A stretch of 52,231 nucleotides of DNA, taken from assembly GCA_030705825.1 (NCBI GenBank), contig JAUZPR010000008.1, positions 1-52,231 on the forward strand, given 5' to 3'. Positions 8,882-18,104 of this stretch are shown piece by piece (the first letter of the stretch is position 1; every line of letters begins with the position of its first letter). The notes below the pieces were generated by a model. That model was not told the origin of the DNA. It saw only the letters and a list, made by a program, of their open reading frames with translations, and ran no database searches. The translations under genes and the position numbers were made by a program. Source of the DNA: Bacillota bacterium (GTDB lineage Bacteria > Bacillota > Clostridia > Acetivibrionales > JANLFN01).

Positions 8882-9328
8882 TTATTTGGTTATGTCCAGT
8901 GCTTTCATAGCCATGTCCTTGGTTGCATTTATTGAAGTTACATTAGCTTCATATGACCTTGTTGCAGATATCATATCAACCATTTCGGTCACTATGTCTA
9001 CATTGGGCATTTGTACGTATCCGTTCTTGTCTGCATCAGGATTACCGGGATCATAAACCTGTTTGAACGGAGTAGAATCCTCAACTATCTGTGATACCCT
9101 GACTCCGCCTCCGCCTGAAAGCAGGCTTTGACTGCTCTCCGACAGGTATTGAGAAAATGGTGCTGAAGAAGAACGATCCTCAAATACAACCATTTTGCGT
9201 CTGTATGGAGTGCCGTTATCAGTTCTGGTAGTATTTGCGTTTGCAATATTCTGGGATATTGTATCCATCCTCAAACGCTGAGCTGTAAGACCTGAAGCAC
9301 TTATATCCAAAGCACTGAAAAAGCCCAT
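8882..9328 (-). CDS. flgC: Flagellar basal-body rod protein FlgC
   Basis: FlgC is a proximal rod subunit. The 148-aa product starts MGFFSALDISASGLTAQRLR, with the ANANTTRT motif typical of the rod/hook N-terminal helix. It ends with the conserved VDMISATRSYEANVTSIN and the C-terminal helix. ATG 9328 is preceded by GGGAGATGAAGATAA. It follows flgB by 6 bp, and its stop codon abuts a word repeat. Confidence 0.95.
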   Translation of the reverse strand: MGFFSALDISASGLTAQRLRMDTISQNIANANTTRTDNGTPYRRKMVVFEDRSSSAPFSQYLSESSQSLLSGGGGVRVSQIVEDSTPFKQVYDPGNPDADKNGYVQMPNVDIVTEMVDMISATRSYEANVTSINATKDMAMKALDITK

Positions 9329-9334
9329 TTATCT

Positions 9335-9745
9335 TCATCTCCCTTCTGTAATTGCAGTTCTTAAGCGTCTGAATTCCGAATTCATACTTTGTATCAATAC
9401 GTTATATCTTATTGAGTTTTTTGCCAGAGCTGCCATTTCACTGTCAGGGTCTACGTTATTTCCATCTATACGCATACTGAGTGATGAAGAGTTATCTGTC
9501 TGGACCTTCAGATCGATATTATCCACATCTACGGCATCAACAGGCGTATAGCCGCCTGAAACGGTATCCGAAGTTCCTGCATTATCCATAGCCTTGCTAA
9601 GATAATCTTCAAAGGGTACATCCACTCGTTTGTAACCGGGAGTATCAACATTGGCTATGTTTTGTGAAATAGCCCCATTTCTCATCCATGAAGCATCTAC
9701 AGCTTTCTCCAGTATCTTGGTATTCTTGAACAAATTATCAATCAT
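9335..9745 (-). CDS. flgB: Flagellar basal-body rod protein FlgB
   Basis: FlgB is the rod subunit closest to the MS-ring and the first gene of the operon here. The 136-aa product has the N-terminal NGAISQNIANVDTPGYKRVD motif and a C-terminal helix with RYNVLIQSMNSEFRRLRTAI. ATG 9745 follows GGAGGG by a normal distance. Upstream is a 355-bp gene-free region that should hold the operon promoter. Length and motifs are typical. Confidence 0.95.
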   Translation of the reverse strand: MIDNLFKNTKILEKAVDASWMRNGAISQNIANVDTPGYKRVDVPFEDYLSKAMDNAGTSDTVSGGYTPVDAVDVDNIDLKVQTDNSSSLSMRIDGNNVDPDSEMAALAKNSIRYNVLIQSMNSEFRRLRTAITEGR

Positions 9746-9989
9746 AGCAGTACCCTCCGTTAAAGAGACTCCAGGGATATTAAGCTTTTTCGCTACAGCA
9801 CTGTTCTAGTTATTTCTGCTGTATGCCTGGTTAATATAACTGGTATAATATATTTCGACATAACATACCGCTGAAATAATTGTTTTTTAGAGGATTTTCC
9901 AGTAAAAGCATCCATCTATTTACATAATAATGGCATTATCTAAAATAAATTTTAGCATATTCTGTCTAAAAAAACAACTATATAAAGGG
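9746..9989 (-). promoter_or_regulatory. Leader and putative promoter region of the flgB operon
   Basis: This AT-rich, gene-free stretch should hold the start of the flagellar transcript. Two weak candidates are visible on the minus strand. One is TTCAGC, 17 bp, TATATT. The other is a sigma-28-like pair, TAAA (9889-9886) and GCGGTATG (9871-9864), spaced 14 bp. A 7-bp inverted repeat (TACAGCA 9794-9800 / TGCTGTA 9817-9823) lies in the leader. I checked for class I and II c-di-GMP riboswitch signatures, found before some clostridial flgB operons, and saw neither. Confidence 0.35.
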
Positions 9990-10029
9990 CTATAAAATAA
10001 AAAATAATCAACATCTAGTGTTGATTATT
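9990..10029 (-). terminator. Intrinsic terminator after trmFO
   Basis: An 11-bp perfect stem (AATAATCAACA at 10003-10013 with TGTTGATTATT at 10019-10029, 5-nt loop) is followed on the minus strand by a run rich in T (TTTTTTATTTTATAG). This fits a Rho-independent terminator about 70 bp after trmFO. The stem is AT-rich, so strength is uncertain. Confidence 0.65.
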
Positions 10030-10100
10030 CTGGAAACTGTTTTATGTTCATACCAGTTATCCCATTTTAAGGCATAAAATAATGCTGAAAATAAATTTTA

Positions 10101-11402
10101 TCATAATTTATAACTGCTCATTATATCAAGCGAGCGGCTGGCAACCATGCTGTATTTTTTCTTTTTATCCCTTTCTTTAATACCAGAAGTATCGACCAGT
10201 CCGAAATTTGCATTCATAGGCTGAAAATTCCTGACAGACTCATCCGAAATGTACCCCGCCATGGCTCCTATCACTGTAGTTCTTGGAAAAACTACAGGTT
10301 CCTTCTCCAATATTTCCATTGCTGCATTGATTCCGGCAACGATACCCGAAGCAGCCGATTCAACGTATCCTTCCACACCTGTAATCTGGCCTGCAAAATA
10401 TATTTTTGATTTATTTCTTAATTTATATGTTGGTCCAAGCAGCTTTGGTGAATTCAGAAACGTATTTTTATGCATGACTCCATACCGCATAAAATCTGCA
10501 TTTTCAAGTCCAGGTATCATACTGAAAACTCTTTTTTGCTCAGGCCATTTAAGTCTGGTCTGAAAGCCTACTATATTATATAGGGTCCCGGCACTGTTAT
10601 CCTGCCTTAATTGCACAACTGCATAAGGTTCACGGCCTGTTGAGGGATCCGGAAGCCCAACGGGTTTCAGCGGTCCAAACCGGAGTGTATCAACACCCCT
10701 TTTAGCCATTGTTTCGACAGGCATACAGCCTTCAAAAACCACTTCCTTATCAAGTTCCTTTACCTCAGCCAACTCAGCTTTTACAAGTTCATTCCAAAAA
10801 TTGTCGTACTCTTCTTTGTTCATAGGACAATTGATATAATCATCCTCACCCTTATTATAACGTGACAGTCTGTACGCTTTGCTCATATCGATAGAATCCA
10901 GTGCTACTATTGGCGCTGCAGCATCAAAAAAATGCAGATAGCCGCAGCCTGCCATCCCTGCTATATATTCAGAGAGTACATCTGAAGTCAAGGGACCCGA
11001 AGCAATAATTGTAATCCCGTTATTATCAATTTCCGTCACTTCTTCATTTACAACAGTTATATTTTCATGGTTTTTGATTTCTTGCGTTACTAATTCGGAA
11101 AAACCGGTTCTGTCTACAGCCAGAGCTCCGCCTGCGGGTATCCTGGTTTTATCTGCACAGCGCATGATAAGCGAATCCAGTTCCCGCATTTCAGCTTTAA
11201 GCAAACCAACGGCATTTTCAAGCCTGTCAGATCTTAATGAATTGCTGCAAACAAGTTCGGCAAAAGTCCCGTAATGATGTGCCGGGGTATATTTAACCGG
11301 TTTCATCTCATAAAGTCTTACCCTGATACCTCTTTTGGCTATCTGCCAGGCCGCTTCACACCCAGCCAGCCCGGCTCCTATAACGTTTACAACTTTCTCC
11401 AT
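10101..11402 (-). CDS. trmFO: Methylenetetrahydrofolate-tRNA-(uracil-5-)-methyltransferase TrmFO
   Basis: TrmFO makes m5U54 (ribothymidine) in the T-loop of tRNAs using methylenetetrahydrofolate and FADH2. The 433-aa product begins with the FAD-binding [12 protein letters not shown] motif. It has the family motif [11 protein letters not shown] near residue 55 and the C-terminal [16 protein letters not shown] segment. ATG 11402 follows GAGGTGTAAAT. It lies downstream of topA, as in Bacillus (dprA-topA-trmFO), but separated from it by a 238-bp repeat cluster. No codY or xerC lies between it and flgB as in Bacillus. Identification is firm. Confidence 0.96.
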   Translation of the reverse strand: MEKVVNVIGAGLAGCEAAWQIAKRGIRVRLYEMKPVKYTPAHHYGTFAELVCSNSLRSDRLENAVGLLKAEMRELDSLIMRCADKTRIPAGGALAVDRTGFSELVTQEIKNHENITVVNEEVTEIDNNGITIIASGPLTSDVLSEYIAGMAGCGYLHFFDAAAPIVALDSIDMSKAYRLSRYNKGEDDYINCPMNKEEYDNFWNELVKAELAEVKELDKEVVFEGCMPVETMAKRGVDTLRFGPLKPVGLPDPSTGREPYAVVQLRQDNSAGTLYNIVGFQTRLKWPEQKRVFSMIPGLENADFMRYGVMHKNTFLNSPKLLGPTYKLRNKSKIYFAGQITGVEGYVESAASGIVAGINAAMEILEKEPVVFPRTTVIGAMAGYISDESVRNFQPMNANFGLVDTSGIKERDKKKKYSMVASRSLDIMSSYKL

Positions 11403-11640
11403 ATTTACACCTCAATTTTAAAATAAAAAGTTGAAATTTAAGAATTCATTATATCCGAACCCTTATCTTCCAACTTAAACCCAAATCCTTAACGGTACGA
11501 CGAGGGCGTCGTTCCCTACATTTAAACCTAACCCTGAATTTTAACGGAGCGCTACAGGGGGCGCATTACCTACAATTCATAGGATTAAATATCCTAACGC
11601 TTAACTCCGAACTCTGAACGGAACGGTGATGGCACCGTCC
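11403..11640. repeat. Modular palindromic intergenic repeat cluster (copy 2, between topA and trmFO)
   Basis: Modules seen: ACGACG/CGTCGT at 11497-11512 followed by TCCCTACA, and a weaker GCGC/GCGC pair at 11549-11564 followed by ATTACCTACA. There is also the word run TTAACTCCGAACTCTGAAC (about 11600-11619) and ACGGTG/CACCGT at 11623-11638. The last hairpin's CCCTA tail contains the topA stop codon. No gene or SD-linked frame is visible. Shared words and CCCTACA tails tie it to the clusters at 3166-3477 and 31780-31989. Confidence 0.75.
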
Positions 11641-13719
11641 CTATTCTTCTCTCATATATCCGCAGTCTTCCTTGCTACATTTCAGTTGAGCCTTTTTTCC
11701 GGAAAATTTCTTAACCAGGAAATTACTGCATTGTGGACAGGATTCTTTTGTAGGTTTATCCCATGTCATAAAATTACACTTGGGATTATTTTCACATCCC
11801 AGATACTTTTTGCCTTTTTTGGTTTTTTTGATAAGAATCTTCCCACCGCACTTGGGGCAGTTAACACCGGCTTCTTCAATAATAGCCTTTGTATTTCTGC
11901 ACTCGGGGAAGCCCGGGCATGCAAGAAACTTTCCAAATCTACCGCTTTTTATTACCATGTTGCGGCCACATTTTTCACAGATTATATCTGTCACTTCATC
12001 TGGCACTTCCACATGTCCTATACTCTCTTCCGCTTTTGAAAGAACACTTTCAAAGGGACCGTAAAAGTCCTTCATGATATCGACCCATCTCTTTTCACCT
12101 TCTTCGACATCATCAAGCTTCTTTTCCATCTGTGCGGTAAACTGTATGTCAACTATATCCTGAAAATTCTTTTTCATTATTTCAGTTACTATTTTACCAA
12201 GTTCAGTAGGTATCAGGAATTTCTTTTCCTTTTCTACATACCCTCTTGCAAGAATAGTAGTAATTGTAGGCGCATAAGTACTTGGCCTTCCAATCCCCTT
12301 TTCCTCCAGAGCCTTAACCAAAGTTGCTTCTGTATATCTTGGAGGTGGCTGGGTAAAATGCTGTTTTGGGTCCAGTTTTTTAAGTCCCAGCTTCTCATTT
12401 TCCTCTAATACGGGTATGCTCACTTCACCGTCTTCAGTTTCCTCATCCTTGCCTTCAGTATATACGGCAGTAAAGCCGGGGAATTTCATTTTGGAACCGT
12501 TAGCTTTGAACAGATAAGACCCTGCTCCGATATCAACACTTACCGTGTCATACACGGCTGATGCCATCTGACTTGCAGTAAACCTTTCCCATATCAGCTT
12601 ATACAATTTATACTGATCATTGTTCAGGGAATCCCTTATAGAATCGGGTTCCATATTTATATGAGTGGGTCTGATGGCTTCATGTGCATCCTGGGAAGCA
12701 GATTTGTTTTTAAAAATCCTTATTTCTTCAGGTATATATTTTTCTCCGTATTTCTCCCTGATGAAAGTTCTGGCTTCCTGCTGAGCTTCCGAAGCTATTC
12801 TGGTTGAGTCGGAACGTATATATGTCACAAGACCTAAAGCACCTACTCCTTTTACGTCAATTCCTTCATAAAGCTGCTGGGCAACCATCATTGTTTTCTT
12901 GGTTGTAAATCCCAACTTCCTTGCTGCTTCCTGTTGCAGCGTACTTGTTATGAACGGGGGAGCCGGTGTTTTTCTTTTCTCACTTGCTTTTATCTTATTA
13001 ACAATAAATTCTACATTCTTAATATCTTCAAGTATTTTATCAACTTGTTGTCCATTTTTTAGCTCTATTTTTTCGTTTACAGTACCGTGAAATCTGGCTT
13101 CGAACTGGGCCTTTGCCTTTGGTTCGGTAAGTTTTGCAATTATTGACCAATACTCTTCGGCTACAAATTTTTCTATTTCCTCTTCACGGTCACAAATAAG
13201 TCTGGTTGAAACAGATTGGACTCTTCCTGCACTTAAACCTTTTCTTACTTTTCTCCAAAGCAGCGGGCTGATCTTATATCCTACTATTCTATCAAGAACC
13301 CTTCTTGCCTGCTGTGCGTCAACTAGGTTCATGTCAATTTCTCTTGGGGATTTTATAGCACTTTTTATTGCATTCTTGGTTATTTCATTAAATGTAATCC
13401 TGCATTTGTCGGATTCATCAATATCCAGCAAATTGGCGAGATGCCATGAAATTGCCTCCCCTTCCCTGTCAGGGTCGGTTGCCAGATAAACCTTATTCGC
13501 ATTCTTGGCCTCTTTCTTAATTTTGCTTATGAGGTCACCTTTTCCGCGGATAGTAATATATTTAGGCTCAAAATTGTGCTCAATGTCCACACCCATCTGA
13601 CTCTTTGGTAAATCACGTATATGACCCATTGAAGCCTCAATTTTGTATCCCTTACCCAAAAACCTTCCTATTGTTTTTGCTTTAGCCGGGGATTCTACAA
13701 TAACAAGATTTTCTGCCAT
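11641..13719 (-). CDS. topA: DNA topoisomerase I
   Basis: TopA relaxes negative supercoils through a 5'-phosphotyrosine intermediate. The 692-aa product starts with the TOPRIM segment VESPAKAKTIGRFLG and has the acidic metal site TDPDREGEAISWH. The active-site region GLVTYIRSDSTR lies near residue 300. Three C-terminal four-cysteine zinc ribbons follow (CEKCGRNM..., CPKCGGKI..., CPQCSNF...). ATG 13719 has GGAGGAATCAG before it. Length is normal. The stop codon is embedded in the tail of a palindromic repeat module. It follows dprA at a distance of about 125 bp. Confidence 0.97.
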   Translation of the reverse strand: MAENLVIVESPAKAKTIGRFLGKGYKIEASMGHIRDLPKSQMGVDIEHNFEPKYITIRGKGDLISKIKKEAKNANKVYLATDPDREGEAISWHLANLLDIDESDKCRITFNEITKNAIKSAIKSPREIDMNLVDAQQARRVLDRIVGYKISPLLWRKVRKGLSAGRVQSVSTRLICDREEEIEKFVAEEYWSIIAKLTEPKAKAQFEARFHGTVNEKIELKNGQQVDKILEDIKNVEFIVNKIKASEKRKTPAPPFITSTLQQEAARKLGFTTKKTMMVAQQLYEGIDVKGVGALGLVTYIRSDSTRIASEAQQEARTFIREKYGEKYIPEEIRIFKNKSASQDAHEAIRPTHINMEPDSIRDSLNNDQYKLYKLIWERFTASQMASAVYDTVSVDIGAGSYLFKANGSKMKFPGFTAVYTEGKDEETEDGEVSIPVLEENEKLGLKKLDPKQHFTQPPPRYTEATLVKALEEKGIGRPSTYAPTITTILARGYVEKEKKFLIPTELGKIVTEIMKKNFQDIVDIQFTAQMEKKLDDVEEGEKRWVDIMKDFYGPFESVLSKAEESIGHVEVPDEVTDIICEKCGRNMVIKSGRFGKFLACPGFPECRNTKAIIEEAGVNCPKCGGKILIKKTKKGKKYLGCENNPKCNFMTWDKPTKESCPQCSNFLVKKFSGKKAQLKCSKEDCGYMREE

Positions 13720-13843
13720 CTGATTCCTCCATATTGAAATAGTTTATAAAAACTCAATTCAACATATCCAGTTTAAAAGTATTTTATCTTTTTCTGAACA
13801 TAATAATCATATATTAACACATTTTTTTAAAAAAGCTATAAAA

Positions 13844-14956
13844 TTATATTTTTAAACCAAATATTTTCCCCGGCAGTTGTTCAACTATACCCTTCAATTC
13901 CATTATTACAAGTGTTGAGTTAATAAGCTGCATGCTCAAATTACACTTATCAGCCAACGCATCTATTTGTATTTTTCCATCTGTAAGTTTTTCGGCTATA
14001 ATCCGTTCCTCTCCTGTAAGTCCTCTCAGCACTTTACTTTGGCTTATTTCCTTTAGATTCTCTTTGCTTTCTAAAATTCCAGGTTGTGAAAACTTCAGTT
14101 CTTCCAGTATGTCATCAACACCTGTAACCAATCGGGCACCTTCCTTTATCAGCCTGTTGGTACCCAGACTATTATTGCTGTCGGCATTGCCAGGTACGGC
14201 AAAAACATCTCGTCCCTGTTCCAGAGCTATATTTGCGGTTATCAAGGATCCGCTCCTTTCATTTGCTTCAATAACAGTAACTCCTATCGACAATCCGCTT
14301 ATTATTCTGTTTCTTGCAGGGAAGTTTGCCGGCAGTGGATTTGTACCGGTAACATATTCTGAAATTACTGCACCGTTTTTAGAGATTATCTCCATTAATT
14401 CCTTGTTTTCGTGAGGATAAACCATGTCAAGGCCACAGCCCAGTACCGCTATAGTTCTCCCATTTGCCCTTAAGGCGCCAATATGTGCACTTGAATCTAT
14501 CCCTCTTGCCATGCCGCTGGTAATGGTAAACCCGTTTATGGCTAATTCATAAGAGATTTTCTCTGCCATATTTCTTCCGTATTCGGTCGCATTTCTCGAT
14601 CCCACAACTGCCAAACAAAGCTCGTCATCCAGAAGCTCCCCCATGACATATAGTACAATAGGCGGATCATAGATCTCTTTCAGACATGCGGGATAATTAC
14701 TGTTCTTCAAGGGAAGGATTTTTATTTTTCTTACGTATAAATCCTCCAGTTTCCTTTTAGTCAATTCCTTTATATTCCTGTCCGAAAGAATAGCAGCCAT
14801 CTCCGGACTTACAGACTGATTTTTCAGAAGTTCGTTTTTTGATGCATGCCAAATATCATAGGGACTACCGAACGTTTGCAGAAGTTTGTATTTTTTTCTT
14901 AAGGTTATGTTCGATAAAGAACCAAGCCATACCCAATATAAAATATCCTGATCCAT
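13844..14956 (-). CDS. dprA: DNA-processing protein DprA
   Basis: DprA loads RecA on incoming single-stranded DNA in natural transformation and protects it. The 370-aa product has the Rossmann core: VVGSRNATEYGRNMAE, SGMARGIDSSAHIGAL, GCGLDMVYPHENKEL and the nucleic acid-binding SGSLITANIALEQGR. A winged-helix-like C-terminus follows. ATG 14956 is preceded by GAGGAGAGTTTT; the in-frame ATG at 14980 would put this ribosome site inside the gene. It lies 28 bp after the comM-like gene. Competence itself cannot be judged from this window, as many non-competent clostridia keep dprA. Confidence 0.94.
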   Translation of the reverse strand: MDQDILYWVWLGSLSNITLRKKYKLLQTFGSPYDIWHASKNELLKNQSVSPEMAAILSDRNIKELTKRKLEDLYVRKIKILPLKNSNYPACLKEIYDPPIVLYVMGELLDDELCLAVVGSRNATEYGRNMAEKISYELAINGFTITSGMARGIDSSAHIGALRANGRTIAVLGCGLDMVYPHENKELMEIISKNGAVISEYVTGTNPLPANFPARNRIISGLSIGVTVIEANERSGSLITANIALEQGRDVFAVPGNADSNNSLGTNRLIKEGARLVTGVDDILEELKFSQPGILESKENLKEISQSKVLRGLTGEERIIAEKLTDGKIQIDALADKCNLSMQLINSTLVIMELKGIVEQLPGKIFGLKI

Positions 14957-14984
14957 AAAACTCTCCTCATTTTTATACATTTAA

Positions 14985-16520
14985 TCAGCCTGCCCAGAAT
15001 TTTCTGTCCAGGCTCCTGTACTGGATAGCCTCGGCAATATGCCTCTGTTTTATATCTTCACTTTGTTCTATATCCGCTATTGTACGGGAAACTTTTAAAA
15101 TACGGTTGTGAGCTCTTGCACTTAAGCCCAGTTTTTCAAAGGCATTTTTAAGAAGCTGCCTGCAATCCTCATCCAGTCTGCAGTATTTATTCATCATTGA
15201 GGGCTGCAGCTGTGAATTTGAATAAATTCTAAGTCCCTTGTATCTTTCAAGTTGAATCTTCCTTGCCCTGTTTACCCTTTCCCGGATTTCACTTGATTTT
15301 TCCTCGTCCTTTGTGCTTTCCAGATCTTTATACTTTACCGATGCAACTTCGATATGGATGTCTATCCTGTCCAAAAGAGGTCCGCTCAGCCTACCGAGAT
15401 ACTGCTGGACCTGTTTGGGCGTGCAGGTACACTGCTTGGACGGGTCCAGAAAATTACCGCATTTGCATGGATTGGCCGCACATAAAAGCATGGTCTTGGC
15501 TGGATACGAAAGACTGGCATTGACTCTCGATATGTTAACCATTCCATCCTCAAGGGGCTGGCGCAGTACTTCCAGTGCCTCCTTGCTGAATTCCGGAAGT
15601 TCATCAAGGAACAAAACTCCGTAATGTGCAAGACTTATCTCCCCCGGCTTTGGATATTTACCCCCTCCGACCAGGCTTACATCTGAAATTGTGTGATGAG
15701 GAGACCTGAAGGGTCTTGTGGTTACCAATGATGTGTTGGAAGGCAGCATTCCCGCAATACTGTGGATTTTTGTAACTTCAAGTGCTTCTTCAAAGGACAT
15801 AGCCGGAAGAATTGTAGGCAGCCTTTTTGCCACCATTGATTTACCGCTCCCAGGTGAACCTATCATTATACAGTTATGAGCACCTGAAGCTGCTACTTCA
15901 AGAGCTCTTTTGACATTATCCTGGCCTTTTACATCTGCAAAGTCTATTTCATATTCCGTTTTGTTTTTAAACAGTTCATTTATATCAATGGTATATTCAT
16001 CCAGCTGTTTTTCTCCATTAAGATGGAGTATTACCTCAGTGATATTCTTTACCGGAAGTATTCTCAGGCCTTTTACTACGGCAGCCTCATCGGCATTGGC
16101 TGCAGGCAGCACAAGGTATTCCATTCCTTCCTTTAATGCTGCAATAGCCATTGGCAGGATACCGTGTACAGGTTTTATTTCTCCGTCCAGAGATAATTCA
16201 CCTATAAACATATACTTGTCCAAAGCACCGTTAACTATCTGTTCAGTAGCAGTCAGGATACCCAATGCAATTGGAAGGTCAAATGACGATCCTTCCTTTT
16301 TTATATTAGCCGGTGAAAGATTGATTGTAATTCTTCTAACCGGAAATTCCAACCCGGAATTTTTTATAGCCGACCTTACTCTTTCTTTTGATTCCTTAAC
16401 TGCTATATCAGCCAGACCTACTATCTCAAATACCGGCATTCCGTTCGATATATCGGTTTCCACTTCAAGAATATACCCATCTATACCTATCAACCCGCAG
16501 CTCTTTATTTTAGAAAGCAT
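14985..16520 (-). CDS. comM: YifB/ComM-family Mg-chelatase-like AAA+ ATPase
   Basis: In Vibrio, ComM is a hexameric helicase that promotes branch migration during integration of transformed DNA; in other bacteria the role is less certain. The 511-aa product has an N-terminal ribosomal S5-like/Lon-like domain (residues about 20-150) and a Walker A GSPGSGKSMVAKRLP. It also has sensor and arginine-finger region FLDELPEFSKEALEVLRQPL and a C-terminal Mg_chelatase domain ending near IQYRSLDRKFW. ATG 16520 with GGGAGGAGCAC upstream is preferred over the longer frame at 16553. It is probably cotranscribed with dprA. Confidence 0.92.
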   Translation of the reverse strand: MLSKIKSCGLIGIDGYILEVETDISNGMPVFEIVGLADIAVKESKERVRSAIKNSGLEFPVRRITINLSPANIKKEGSSFDLPIALGILTATEQIVNGALDKYMFIGELSLDGEIKPVHGILPMAIAALKEGMEYLVLPAANADEAAVVKGLRILPVKNITEVILHLNGEKQLDEYTIDINELFKNKTEYEIDFADVKGQDNVKRALEVAASGAHNCIMIGSPGSGKSMVAKRLPTILPAMSFEEALEVTKIHSIAGMLPSNTSLVTTRPFRSPHHTISDVSLVGGGKYPKPGEISLAHYGVLFLDELPEFSKEALEVLRQPLEDGMVNISRVNASLSYPAKTMLLCAANPCKCGNFLDPSKQCTCTPKQVQQYLGRLSGPLLDRIDIHIEVASVKYKDLESTKDEEKSSEIRERVNRARKIQLERYKGLRIYSNSQLQPSMMNKYCRLDEDCRQLLKNAFEKLGLSARAHNRILKVSRTIADIEQSEDIKQRHIAEAIQYRSLDRKFWAG

Positions 16521-16561
16521 GTGCTCCTCCCAATATTCCATATTTAACCACAAATTACAAC

Positions 16562-16606
16562 ATTATACTACACCATTTTTACATAAATGTAAATAATTTG
16601 TATAAT
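16562..16606. promoter_or_regulatory. Overlapping divergent promoters of the comM-like gene and the 16666 gene
   Basis: On the plus strand TTTACA (16578-16583), 17 bp, TATAAT (16601-16606) makes a near-consensus sigma-A promoter for the gene at 16666. On the minus strand TTTACA (16593-16588), 17 bp, TAGTAT (16570-16565) serves the comM-dprA direction. The two -35 boxes are the two halves of one 16-bp near-palindrome at 16578-16593 (TTTACAT-AA-ATGTAAA). Confidence 0.75.
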
Positions 16607-16665
16607 ACAGGATATGTATTTTATTTCAGATTTCTTCAAACAATAGAAAAAAGGAGGAGTATAAA

Positions 16666-16950
16666 ATGTCTGATTCCAAGCTGCCGGTTTGCCCTGTTTG
16701 TAATGGTAAAAACTTTACGTTAAAATATGAAGCCGTTTATGTTTATTCATATACTATTGATTCAAATGCCCCGGGTTTAAAAAATGACGAGGAGTTCCTT
16801 CCTTTTTTATTTGATGCCAGGGATCAGAAAGAGACACAGCAGTATTTGGAATGCCTTGCCTGTGGGGCTAAGTATCCCTGCTATTTTAACCAGTGGAACA
16901 ATGGGATTGGTGTAAAGGAGTTGAAAAATGCTGTTAACAATAAGGTTTAA
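16666..16950 (+). CDS. Small zinc-ribbon-like protein of unknown function
   Basis: I do not recognise this 94-aa protein. It has two CxxC pairs, CPVCNG near residues 9-14 and CLACGAKYPC near 63-72. They are spaced as in a zinc ribbon with a large insert. The middle is aromatic-rich and acidic. No signal peptide or membrane segment is visible. ATG 16666 has an excellent AAGGAGGAG site and a strong promoter 60 bp upstream, so it is surely expressed. It is followed after 114 bp by the reductase gene, which has its own likely promoter. Confidence 0.8.
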   Translation: MSDSKLPVCPVCNGKNFTLKYEAVYVYSYTIDSNAPGLKNDEEFLPFLFDARDQKETQQYLECLACGAKYPCYFNQWNNGIGVKELKNAVNNKV

Positions 16951-16985
16951 CCTTTAAGTCTTTCAGAAAAACTGCAGGAAAAGAG

Positions 16986-17028
16986 TTGACATAAATTAAT
17001 TTTAACACCTCAAATTTTGTAGTATAAT
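16986..17028 (+). promoter_or_regulatory. Putative promoter of the aldo/keto reductase gene
   Basis: TATAAT at 17023-17028 is a perfect -10. The nearest -35 is TTAACA at 17002-17007, with a short 15-bp spacer. A perfect TTGACA at 16986-16991 is too far away (31 bp). The -10 is believable but the -35 is uncertain. Confidence 0.4.
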
Positions 17029-17064
17029 TATGTAGAATTTATTATAAATCCTGGAGGCACGGTT

Positions 17065-18072
17065 ATGGACTACAGAATTTTGGGTAAAACGGGGTTAAAA
17101 GTATCAGTTGTGGGGTTTGGTGGAATCCCTTTAAACAATGTTCCGATGAATGATGCAGTTAAGCTTGTCAACAGGGCACTGGACCTTGGAGTAAACTTTT
17201 TTGATACTGCCCGCTGTTACGGTCAAAGTGAAGAAAAAATGGGAGAAGCATTGAAAAGCAGACGCAACGAATGCTATATTGCCACCAAGTCACTGGAAAG
17301 AACCAAGAAGGATATAATCAAGGAGCTTGATACCAGCTTAAGAAATCTTAAAACCGATTACATAGATCTTTATCAGATACATGATTTAAGAAAACCTGAG
17401 GATTACAGCACGGTCATGAGTCCCGGGGGTGCCCTTGAAGCTGTCCTGGACGCAAAAAAGGAAGGAAAGATAAAGCATATCGGAGTATCCAGCCATCAGC
17501 CCACATTAATAGTACAGGCTGTTAGAACCGGATATTTTGAAACCGTGCAAATACCATATAACATTATTGATTTTGAACTGTTCCAGGACGTACTGCCTGT
17601 TGCCAACGGCCTCAATATGGGAATAATAATAATGAAGCCTTTTTCAGGAGGCCTTTTCAAGGATGCATCAAAAGCTCTCAGATTTGTTCTGTCTCATCCT
17701 ATAACTACTGTAATTCCAGGCATGGCATCAGTAAACGAGCTCGAAGAAAATGTGAAGGTATGTGAAAATGCTTCTGTTTTAACCGAAGCAGAGCTGGAAC
17801 AACTGAAAAAGGAAGCAGACCGCCTGGGAAAGGATTTTTGCAGAAGATGCGGATACTGTCTGCCCTGCCCTCAAGGTATAGACATTCCGACCGTATTCAG
17901 GTATGAACGTTACTTTGATTCTTATTATCAGGAAGCTTGGGCCAGAGAACAGTATGAATGGCTTCCAATAAAAGCGGATGAGTGCATTGAATGCGGAAAA
18001 TGTGAATCCAAATGTCCATATGAACTACATATAAAGGAAAAGCTCAAATCAGCTCATAAAAAGTTAATTTAG
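17065..18072 (+). CDS. Aldo/keto reductase with C-terminal 4Fe-4S ferredoxin-like domain
   Basis: This 335-aa protein has an N-terminal aldo/keto reductase barrel: GFGGIPLNN, then the catalytic Asp/Tyr region NFFDTARCYGQSEEKMGEAL, Lys in YIATKSL, and a His in DLYQIHDLRK. A C-terminal cysteine-rich part follows: CRRCGYCLPCPQGIDIP (about residues 268-284) and CIECGKCESKCPY (about 311-323). The second set can bind a 4Fe-4S cluster. It probably reduces a carbonyl compound in the cytosol with NAD(P)H or ferredoxin; the substrate is unknown. ATG 17065 follows CTGGAGG. Such fusions are common in clostridia. Confidence 0.9.
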   Translation: MDYRILGKTGLKVSVVGFGGIPLNNVPMNDAVKLVNRALDLGVNFFDTARCYGQSEEKMGEALKSRRNECYIATKSLERTKKDIIKELDTSLRNLKTDYIDLYQIHDLRKPEDYSTVMSPGGALEAVLDAKKEGKIKHIGVSSHQPTLIVQAVRTGYFETVQIPYNIIDFELFQDVLPVANGLNMGIIIMKPFSGGLFKDASKALRFVLSHPITTVIPGMASVNELEENVKVCENASVLTEAELEQLKKEADRLGKDFCRRCGYCLPCPQGIDIPTVFRYERYFDSYYQEAWAREQYEWLPIKADECIECGKCESKCPYELHIKEKLKSAHKKLI

Positions 18073-18079
18073 AATAATT

Positions 18080-18104
18080 AAAGGACATTGCTTAAATGTC
18101 CTTT
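18080..18104. terminator. Bidirectional terminator-like hairpin between convergent genes
   Basis: A 10-bp perfect stem (AAAGGACATT / AATGTCCTTT, loop of 5) is followed by AGTTTT on the plus side and AATTATT on the minus side. It ends the reductase transcript and also contains the last codons and stop of the opposing PilZ gene. T-runs are modest. Confidence 0.6.

Noticed and set aside
9746-10000. Possible c-di-GMP riboswitch before flgB
   Set aside because: Class I and II core sequences known from clostridial flagellar leaders were looked for on the minus strand and are absent; only a 7-bp inverted repeat is present.
15910-16596. 228-aa plus-strand frame antisense to the comM-like gene
   Set aside because: It mirrors codon bias of the real gene and has no ribosome site or recognisable motif.
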